Below are positions 20,501-25,703 of a stretch of 28,369 nt of DNA, piece after piece. Both the position numbers and the translations under genes were made by a program. Under the pieces are notes generated by a model. That model saw only the letters and a list, made by a program, of their open reading frames with translations, was not told the DNA's origin and ran no database searches. Source of the stretch: CAZUDO01 sp964618895. Its GTDB lineage: Bacteria > Desulfobacterota > Binatia > DP-6. Within the stretch, counting starts at the first letter, position 1, and each line of letters begins with the position of its first letter. The DNA is taken from positions 1 to 28,369 of the forward strand of contig CAZUDO010000118.1 in assembly GCA_964618895.1 (NCBI GenBank). The letters run 5' to 3'.

Positions 20501-20953
20501 GCCGTCGCCGGTGATGGCTCCGTCGAGGATGAACTCCGCCACCTGCCCGATCGTGATCGCCCCCAGCGTGTGCAGGCCGGGGCCGTCGACGGCGGGGCGG
20601 GTATCGAAGGTGACCGTGGCCTCGTTCCAGCCGTTGTCGGCGATGCGGTGGATGGTGCCCCCGGCCGTGCTGGCACCGGCGACGCCGAGCCGCAGGCGGG
20701 CCTTCTGCACCGGCCGGCCGTTCAGGCCGGCGACCGCGAAGCGCAGATAACTCACGCGCACCGGGTCGGCATCGACGCGCAGCCGCGGGTCGGTGTTGAA
20801 GGTGGTCGCCGGGGCGGCGCTCTCGACGTAGGTGTCCGCGACCGGCGCGAAGGTGAGCGCCTCGGTCGGCCCCGTCTGCGCCTTGCCGCGGGTGACGGAG
20901 AAGAGGAGAGAGCCTGCCAGGAGGAGGAAGAGTAGGGAGCGAGGTGTCTTCAT
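14552..20953 (-). CDS. 2133-residue secreted protein: 4 DNRLRE modules, 12 Ig-like repeats, C-terminal probable beta-propeller
   Basis: It starts MKTPRSLLFLLLAG, a clear Sec signal peptide with cleavage near KAQ (about residue 26). DNRLRE/CBM96-like modules begin near residues 27, 370, 888 and 1502. The runs between them contain 2, 4, 5 and 1 Ig-like repeats of ~90 residues, giving D-2-D-4-D-5-D-1. The C-terminal ~380 residues (from ~1750) match the end of the 4149-residue paralogue; both contain KPESKLWYVDGIWWATL, then SRQDVLWDG, LYMASR, PGGGTE, FADDHFN and a final YWHN. This domain has the short repeating aromatic/Gly strand pattern of BNR or sialidase-like propellers, but I do not recognise a named family. 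The ATG overlaps the stop of the TIM-barrel gene (ATGA); there is no Shine-Dalgarno. The first ~1650 residues match the larger paralogue in module order and spacing, so the two arose by tandem duplication. Function is inferred to be extracellular binding or scaffolding. Confidence 0.93.
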   Translation of the reverse strand: MKTPRSLLFLLLAGSLLFSVTRGKAQTGPTEALTFAPVADTYVESAAPATTFNTDPRLRVDADPVRVSYLRFAVAGLNGRPVQKARLRLGVAGASTAGGTIHRIADNGWNEATVTFDTRPAVDGPGLHTLGAITIGQVAEFILDGAITGDGTYSFALDSASIDAASYNSAAATSGQKPALVITVPAGPNPTVTIGQPAPGAQFFAGDSVTFQGTATDAVDGTLSAAIAWRSDLQGALGTGATVGATLVRGVHTITADVTDGDGFGATARVIVTVSPPPPANTEPLVTITEPAAVRTLTAGEPIAFAGSAADLEDGVLTARLAWTSDRDGALGTGGSFTRPLTAGTHRLTASVTDSGHLTGTAGVSVTVVAPPIVELLPVADTFVDATAATSAFGTTTLLRANANPRTTYLRFQVAGVGTQDIRRAILRLQVDTGTSANSDSGGTVQRISNTTWDERTTTYNSRPAVDGAVLATVGAVVAGQTVEFDVTAAVTGDGPLSLALVSRSSNTVDYRARESATPPRLVITLAGNGPRVAITAPANQAVFTTGTPIPFTASATDVEDGDLSAGISWTSSLGGVLGTGASLTTAALGTGTHTITAAVTDRDGRAGRAEITITVRDPNTAPRITITAPAPGSSVAAGTLVALAASALDDFDQTLTLRWSSSVHGPLGTGSRLTVALGEGTHTLTCVATDSDGASGQASVALVVTPTPPTVTITAPAAGTIAFAGTPLTFAGSAADARGGDLSAGLAWTSTLDGPIGTGPSFASAGLSVGTHAIRAAVTSAAGLTGQAERNLVVRPPNAAPRLAIQQPGDGAALLGGKPILLAATATDTEDGDLSAAVRWTSSRDGALGTGAIRTVPSLSVGSHVFTAAVTDRDGASTTASVTVTVVVSMLSITAEADTYVDSASPTKVFGAATSVIGGSSPVRQAFFRFPVMGTTGFSIERALLRLTVSGASSDGSRVGGTVNGLSNNDWSEAATTYTTRPAIDGPAFATKGAVKPKQVVEFDVTAGLPGDGLYSFALTSTNTDWVKYQSRQATTGRPQLVIMLTQNTPPAVAVTAPANGTRVTVGTAVTLAASATDAESGTLSAQVSWTSSLSGALGTGATLTVPALAAGSHTITARVTDPSGASAEAAITMVVNHPPVLRMSAPLDGTILFASQLPLALAATAIDQEDGKLGAAIRWSSSLDGPLGTGTAVAAGALRPGPHTIIAAVTDAHGARAEARASVRVRPANTAPVVTITAPPANGSTPAGTSATLTATVTDDFDTALAGQIAWTSSRDGALGTGPSITRTLTEGRHTLFAAVTDSDGVTGTAQIPFTVSPTPPIVTMTAPPVGALLFAERPLTFGGTATDATDGTISATLIWSSDRDGLIGAGAGFTTSRLSAGTHTITAAVTDAGGLRSQAQRIVMIRSRNTPPMVAITAPATGAALLTARRLPFTATASDAENGTLDAAIAWSSSRDGALGTGPALVLSTLTAGAHVITASVTDAAGETVTAAVAITLSPSTVTLPAVADTTVDASAPSTAVGGAALLTADGSPVKQVFLRFAVTGLEPFAIGRARLRLTVGTASANASDQGGTLYTISNTTWPEATTTYATRPALDGMVVAATDSVGVRKVVDFDVTAVLHGDGLYSFVLMTSSTNDVAYQSREAASGQPQLILELRQPTDAQVAITAPVSGAVVPFDLPVTIAATATDREDGDLSATLSWTSTVEGLLPGGPTFTRYLSPGLHTLTASVVDADGNPGSAAVRLEVQQRDVGIRDFAFGSDVEDGASNEATAQKPESKLWYVDGIWWATLYRPNVEAHRIHRLDPVTQQWIDTGVHIDERAISRQDVLWDGTKLYMASRCHGLTPQNRLLRYSYSSSTKTWHLDSGFPVDIPGGGTESMSIAKDSQGRLWLAYTLANTVLVSHSLATDRDWSEEITLPVGTGEETALFDDDIATVVALPNEHRIGVFWSNQLTKSFYFAVHTDGAATDDSGAWQLETIEEGGKFADDHFNLKVASDGRVFAAVKTSYGVNGEPLNGLLVRSAAGTWSPLYPTALVEQNPTRELVMLDEVQRKVFVFYSLDHKALYYKVSDMDTIAFPEGDGIPLIVSTAAPDISNPASTKQNVTPSSGLVVLASSRQDNSYWHNLILPMP

Positions 20954-21873
20954 GACGGGGAGCAGTGTTTCGTCCGGATGGCGCGCATCTGCGCGCGGTG
21001 TGAGGTGAAGGCGGGAAAGCCGAGATCCCAGTTGAAGCGCCCGAGCGAGCGCCAGAAGAAGCCGGAGAGCCGCAGCGGGGTGCCGTGGGCGTCGGGGACG
21101 GAGGTGGCGAGCAGGGCATCGGCCCAGATGGGCATGTTCTCGCCGTGCGCACCCCAGACGATGCGCATGGTGTCGGGACCGGTGACCATTTTATTGTCGG
21201 CGTTGATGGAGGTTTGGCCCCAGACGGGGATGCCTGGGGTGCGGGTGGCGGCGCGGAGCGCGGTGGTGAGTCGGGCGAGGTCGGTCGGGCCGCGGAAGTG
21301 GCCTTTGGCCACTGCCGGGAGTGATACGAATAGAATGTCCGTTTCTCGTTCACCGTTCAAGCCGTAGCCATCTGTCTTCTTGCGGTCTGCGTTCTGGGTG
21401 TCGGTGAGGAGCCCGTAGTAGTGGATCACGGCCTGTGCCGGGAAGTATGCTTTGGCAAGCTGGTACATCCACACGCGCCGGGCATGGTCGGCGTATTCGG
21501 TCACTTCGTGCGTGATGCAGACGCCGTAGACCTTGGGGTGGCGTGCGAAGCGGGCGGCCAGCTCGGCCAGCTTCTTCCGTGCCCGGGTCTCGTCCCAGCG
21601 CCCGTCCTTCGTCTGCCAGTCCTCGGGCTTCATGAGGCCGCAGCCGGGGACGCCGAGCATGCCCTCGGGGAGGCGGTCGAGAATGTCGGTCTTCTTGCCG
21701 GTGCCGACGATCATGTTGGCGCCGAGGTCGCGCAGCTCGCGGAGCCGTTCGGGGAGCGGGACTTTGGCGTCGCCGGCCTTCGGCCCGACCGAGTAGGTGC
21801 CATAGAAGCGGAGCCCGTCGGTGCAGGCCGGCGCTGCCCGCACGAGCAGCAGCAGGATGAGCAGCGCGCGCAT
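20950..21873 (-). CDS. Secreted probable TIM-barrel protein, glycoside-hydrolase-like
   Basis: 307 residues. The start is the ATG at 21871-21873, which shares one base with the stop of the phytase-like gene (TGATG); GGTGGAG lies just upstream. Residues 1-17 (MRALLILLLLVRAAPAC) are an export signal; the APAC is a poor match to a lipobox, so a lipoprotein is possible but not favoured. The mature part reads like a (beta/alpha)8 barrel. It opens with a GLRFYGTYS strand and a helix leading to LGANMIVGTG (50-59), then has HPKVYGVCITHEVTEY (112-127), AVIHYYG (148-154), ILFVSLP (180-186), IPVWGQTS (215-222) and GFFWRSLGRFNWD (271-283). Glu123 or Glu126 at the end of a predicted strand 4 sits where many barrel hydrolases carry an acid/base residue. 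I cannot name the family, so glycosidase activity is a hypothesis. It is the only short soluble enzyme-like gene in the cluster. Parts of 21170-21430 look slightly less GC-rich than the surroundings. Confidence 0.85.
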   Translation of the reverse strand: MRALLILLLLVRAAPACTDGLRFYGTYSVGPKAGDAKVPLPERLRELRDLGANMIVGTGKKTDILDRLPEGMLGVPGCGLMKPEDWQTKDGRWDETRARKKLAELAARFARHPKVYGVCITHEVTEYADHARRVWMYQLAKAYFPAQAVIHYYGLLTDTQNADRKKTDGYGLNGERETDILFVSLPAVAKGHFRGPTDLARLTTALRAATRTPGIPVWGQTSINADNKMVTGPDTMRIVWGAHGENMPIWADALLATSVPDAHGTPLRLSGFFWRSLGRFNWDLGFPAFTSHRAQMRAIRTKHCSPS

Positions 21874-24800
21874 CACTCCACCGTCACCAGGAGCTGCGGG
21901 CGGTCCGGCCCGGCTTCGCGACTCGAATAGGCGACCCGGTCGGTGGAGGTGGGGACGAGGGCGAAGTCGTACAGGCCGTCGGCGGTGACGACGCCGGTGA
22001 GGTCGAGGGTGACGACCGCTCCGTCGGCAACTGGCCCGATGGTCGCGCGCGGCGGGCCGTCGGCCAGTGGGCTGGTGGTGAAGGTGATTGCCTTCTCCCC
22101 CCACGGCGGCGGCGGGTCGAGCCGGACGAGTGCACCGCCGCCGACGCTGCCCGAGCCGGCGTCCGGTCGGACGGTGAGGCGGAGGACGGCCGCGGTGACG
22201 CGCGCGCCGGCGAGGCCCGTGACCGCAAAGCGGAGATAGGCGCGCCGGGCCGGGTCGGCGTCGGCCTGAAGGGTGAACGAGGTGCCGAAGTTGGTGTCGG
22301 GGGTGTCGGCCTTGACGGTGGCGTCGGCGACCGGGGCGAAGGCGAGCGTGCCCGCCGTGACGGTGATGGTGTGCGTGGCGGCGGCGGTGGCGCCGGCGGC
22401 GTCGCGCACGGTGGCGGTGACGCGATGCGGGCCGAGCGGCAGCCGGGGCAGCCCGAGGCGCGCGCCGTGGCCGAGCACGCCGGTCCGGTCGGAGGCCCAC
22501 GACACGGCGGGTCCGAGCGGCCCGTCCTCGAAGTCGTCTGCTGTCGCCTCGAGGACGATCGGCGTGCCGGCGGAGACCGACACGTCGTCGGCCGGGAACG
22601 TGATGGCCAGGCGTGGCGGGGCGTTCACGATCACCGTCAGCCGGGCGACGCCCAGGCTGCCGTTGGCGTCGCGCACCTCGGCGCGGATGTGGTGCCGGCC
22701 GGCAGGCAGGTCGGTCACCGTGAGCGGGCTGCCGGTGCCGAGCGCGCCGGTCCGGTCGGAGGTCCACGCCAGCCCGGTGGTCAATCCCGGCTCATCCGCG
22801 TCGGTGACGGTGGCGGCGAACGTGACCGGCTGTCCGAGCGTGACCACGGTGGCGTCGGGCGGGGAGAGCATGGTCACCGTGGGCGGCGCATCGGGGGTGG
22901 CCAGCGTCGAGCGCAGGTGGAGGACGAGCGCCGGGCGGCCGGTGGTGGCCTGGCGCGAGTTGTACTTGGCCGTATCGGCCGACGGACTGGTGAGCGCGAA
23001 CGCGACTGGGCCGTCGCCGGTCACGGCGGCGGTCACGTCGAAGTCGACACGCTGACCGCGGGTCACGGCCCCGGTCGACGCCAGCGGCGCGCCGACGACA
23101 GGGCGGGTGTCCCAGGTGACCAGCTTCTCCTCCCACGCCGCGTCGGGTGCGATGGACAGCGTGCCCCCGCTCGCGCTCGACGAGCCGGTGCTGGTGCTGA
23201 CCGTCAGGCGCAGCGTGGCGCGGGCGATGTCGACCCCGGCGGTGCCGTCGACGACGAACCGCAGGAAGGCCTGGCGCTCGGGCCGGCTCGAGATCTGGAG
23301 CGTAGTGGAACGGCCGTAGTTGGTGGCCGGCAGGTCGGCGCGCACGTACGCGTCGGCGACTGCCGGCAGGACCAGCGTCGGCGGGACGATGCGCACCATG
23401 ACCTGCGCCTGCCCGCCGAGTCCGTCCCGGTCGGTGGCGCGCGCCGTCACGACGTGTGTGCCGGGAACGAGGCCGGTGGCGGTGAGGAGTGCGCCGGTCC
23501 CGAGCGCGCCCTGCAGGTCGGAGATCCACTCGAGCCGGCGGCGGAGATCGCCGTCGGCGAAGTCGAGCGCCCCGCCGGCGAAGGCGACCGTCTGGTCCGA
23601 CACCCCGACCGCGCCCGGCGCCGGCGTGGTGATGGTCACCACCGGCGCGCTCGGCGTGACCACCACGGTACGGGCGACCGTGGCCGGCACGCTGTCGGCG
23701 TCGCGCACAGTGGCGGTCAGACGATGGGTGCCCTCGCGCAGGACGACCTGCAGGTCGGTGCCGGTGCCGAGGGGGCCGTCCCGATCGGACGCCCAGGCAA
23801 TCGCCGTGCCCAGGTCCCCATCCTCTGCGTCGTGCGCGTCGGCATGCAGCAGGAGACGCTGCCCGCCGGGCAGGTGCATCGCCTCGGCCGGGGAGTCGAC
23901 CAGCAGCGTCGGCGCAGTGTCGACCAGGATGTGCACGGCAGTGGTGGCCCGCAGGCCTGCCCCGTCGACGACGGCGGCCTGCAAAGTGTGTCGGCCGTGG
24001 CGCAGCGTCGTGATGCGGAGGTCGCCGCCGGTGCCGAGGGCGCCGTCGCGGTCGGAGCGCCAGCGGATGGCGGCAGTGAGGTCGCCGTCCTCGTCGTCGC
24101 TCGCCCGGGCGGCGAGCACGAGCGGCTGGCCCGGGTCGATGCGCACGCCGTCCTCCGGCGCCGCAAGCCGCATGGCGGGTGGCGTGCTCTTGTGCAGCGC
24201 CAGCAGCAGCGCCGGCGGGCTCACACCCGCCTCGCGGCTGCGGTAGCGCACGCGGTTGGTGGAGGTGGTGCGGAGGAGGAAGTCGGCGCTGCCGGCGCTG
24301 TGCACGACCGGGCGCACGTCGAAGTCGACTGCCTGCGCCAGGGTCACCGGCCCCGCGCCGGCGACGGGCCCGAGGAGCGCGCGCGGGCGGGTGGTCCAGG
24401 TGACGGTGTCCTCCTGCCAGTCCCCGGTGGTGGTGAACAGGGCGCCGCCCACCTCGCCGTCGGCGCCCTTCTGCGACTCGACCGTGAGACGGAGCGTGGC
24501 CCGCCGCAGGTCGAATCCGGTCAGGTCCGGGATGTCGAAGCGGAGCAGCGTCTCGGCGCCGGGGTCGGCGTCCAGGACGAGGGCAGGGTTGGCGCCGAGG
24601 GCCATGTCTGGCGCCTCGCCGAGCACGCTCGCGTCGGCGACCGGCAGGAGCCGTCGTATGCAGGGGGCGGTCACGCAGTCGGGCTCGATGCCGTCGGGGC
24701 AGCGATCGAGCCCCATCACGTCCGCGATCCGGTCCCAGGGGGCGATCTCGACCTGGTCGGGCAGGTTGTCGTTGCAGCCGTCGCAGGCGGCCAGCATCCC

Positions 24801-25703
24801 GCTCGGGAAGCCGGGCAGCGGGGTCTGCAGGATGTCGATGCCGTCGGTGGCGCTGGTGTACTCGCCGGTGCCGTCCTGCATGCGGAAGGTGCCGAGATGC
24901 GCCAGCGACACGCGGTCGAAGATCTCGAACTCGGTCGCCGTCATGTGCTGGTCGGCGGCGACCAGGTAGCCGCCCTCGCCGCAGGTGTAGAGCGCCAGAC
25001 CCTCGGTGTCGCTGCCGAACGCGGACGCCCCGAACTCGCGCTCGAGCAGGCCGTCGGGCGTGAACAGGCCGATGCCGCGACCGCCGCGCTCCTCGCGGGC
25101 GATGAACACGCGCTGGTAGCGGTCGTCGGCTACCACCGGCTCGATGCGGAGCCCGAAGCCGGTCGGGAAGGTGTGCACGAGCGCGCGCGTGGCGAGGTCG
25201 TAGACATGCACCGAGGCGTCGCCCTCGTCGGTCACGTAGACCAGCGTCCGGCCATCGGGCGCGTGCAGGGTCGCGATGCCCATCGGCAGCAGCATGTCCT
25301 CGGCCAGCGTGCCGGCGGCGGTCAGGTCGGGGAGATGGTGGACCGTGACGTGATGCGCGAAGGCGTCGGTGGTGAGCAGCCAGTCGCCCTCGACGACGCA
25401 GTTGTTGGCCTTCAGGAACCCGGGAATGGTGGCGGTGAGGGTTCCCGTGGGCAGGTCGTAGACCTCGACCACGCCCGCGGTCTTGAGGGTCACGAACAGG
25501 AGGCCGCGCGTACGCTCGTGCGGATCGACCCAGAAGCACGGGTCGTCGTGGTTGACGGCCGGGCTGTCCAGCTCGAGGGCGAGCGGAACTTCCGGGGGCG
25601 CGCCGATGCTGCGCCCGGGCGCAAGCAGGCCGAGGCAGAGGAGCGCCGCGGCGAGGTGCCGGGCGCGGGGAGAAAAACCCCTACTGTACGTACCCGAGCG
25701 CAC
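21873..25703 (-). CDS. Secreted beta-propeller phytase-like protein with 3 DNRLRE modules and 5 Ig-like repeats
   Basis: 1276 residues. The signal peptide is ~1-34 (RARHLAAALLCLGLLAPG core). The phytase-like propeller occupies ~42-345: NHDDPCFWVDP at 51-61, GVVEVYDL at 77-84, RIEPVVADDRYQRVFIAREE at 186-205, SDTEGLALY at 231-239, GGYLVAADQ at 244-252, ATDGIDIL at 285-292 and APWDRIADVMG at 321-331. These correspond one for one to conserved blocks of beta-propeller phytases, including the acidic residues that line the calcium/phosphate site. DNRLRE modules are at ~352-504, 776-932 and 1119-1276; Ig-like repeats at ~507-595, 597-683, 686-772, 939-1027 and 1028-1115. The GTG start overlaps the sulfatase gene by 23 bases but is preceded by GGAG with 7-base spacing, and no other start precedes the signal peptide. 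Expected activity is phosphate-ester hydrolysis outside the cell; the binding modules suggest it acts on or near a polysaccharide surface. The protein ends inside its last DNRLRE module. Confidence 0.92.
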   Translation of the reverse strand: MRSGTYSRGFSPRARHLAAALLCLGLLAPGRSIGAPPEVPLALELDSPAVNHDDPCFWVDPHERTRGLLFVTLKTAGVVEVYDLPTGTLTATIPGFLKANNCVVEGDWLLTTDAFAHHVTVHHLPDLTAAGTLAEDMLLPMGIATLHAPDGRTLVYVTDEGDASVHVYDLATRALVHTFPTGFGLRIEPVVADDRYQRVFIAREERGGRGIGLFTPDGLLEREFGASAFGSDTEGLALYTCGEGGYLVAADQHMTATEFEIFDRVSLAHLGTFRMQDGTGEYTSATDGIDILQTPLPGFPSGMLAACDGCNDNLPDQVEIAPWDRIADVMGLDRCPDGIEPDCVTAPCIRRLLPVADASVLGEAPDMALGANPALVLDADPGAETLLRFDIPDLTGFDLRRATLRLTVESQKGADGEVGGALFTTTGDWQEDTVTWTTRPRALLGPVAGAGPVTLAQAVDFDVRPVVHSAGSADFLLRTTSTNRVRYRSREAGVSPPALLLALHKSTPPAMRLAAPEDGVRIDPGQPLVLAARASDDEDGDLTAAIRWRSDRDGALGTGGDLRITTLRHGRHTLQAAVVDGAGLRATTAVHILVDTAPTLLVDSPAEAMHLPGGQRLLLHADAHDAEDGDLGTAIAWASDRDGPLGTGTDLQVVLREGTHRLTATVRDADSVPATVARTVVVTPSAPVVTITTPAPGAVGVSDQTVAFAGGALDFADGDLRRRLEWISDLQGALGTGALLTATGLVPGTHVVTARATDRDGLGGQAQVMVRIVPPTLVLPAVADAYVRADLPATNYGRSTTLQISSRPERQAFLRFVVDGTAGVDIARATLRLTVSTSTGSSSASGGTLSIAPDAAWEEKLVTWDTRPVVGAPLASTGAVTRGQRVDFDVTAAVTGDGPVAFALTSPSADTAKYNSRQATTGRPALVLHLRSTLATPDAPPTVTMLSPPDATVVTLGQPVTFAATVTDADEPGLTTGLAWTSDRTGALGTGSPLTVTDLPAGRHHIRAEVRDANGSLGVARLTVIVNAPPRLAITFPADDVSVSAGTPIVLEATADDFEDGPLGPAVSWASDRTGVLGHGARLGLPRLPLGPHRVTATVRDAAGATAAATHTITVTAGTLAFAPVADATVKADTPDTNFGTSFTLQADADPARRAYLRFAVTGLAGARVTAAVLRLTVRPDAGSGSVGGGALVRLDPPPPWGEKAITFTTSPLADGPPRATIGPVADGAVVTLDLTGVVTADGLYDFALVPTSTDRVAYSSREAGPDRPQLLVTVE

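Noticed and set aside
20950..22767. A longer 605-residue reading of the barrel gene starting at 22767
   Set aside because: The first ~300 residues are an Arg/Pro-rich shadow of the phytase-like gene. The ATG at 21873 gives a clean signal peptide and a TGATG overlap.
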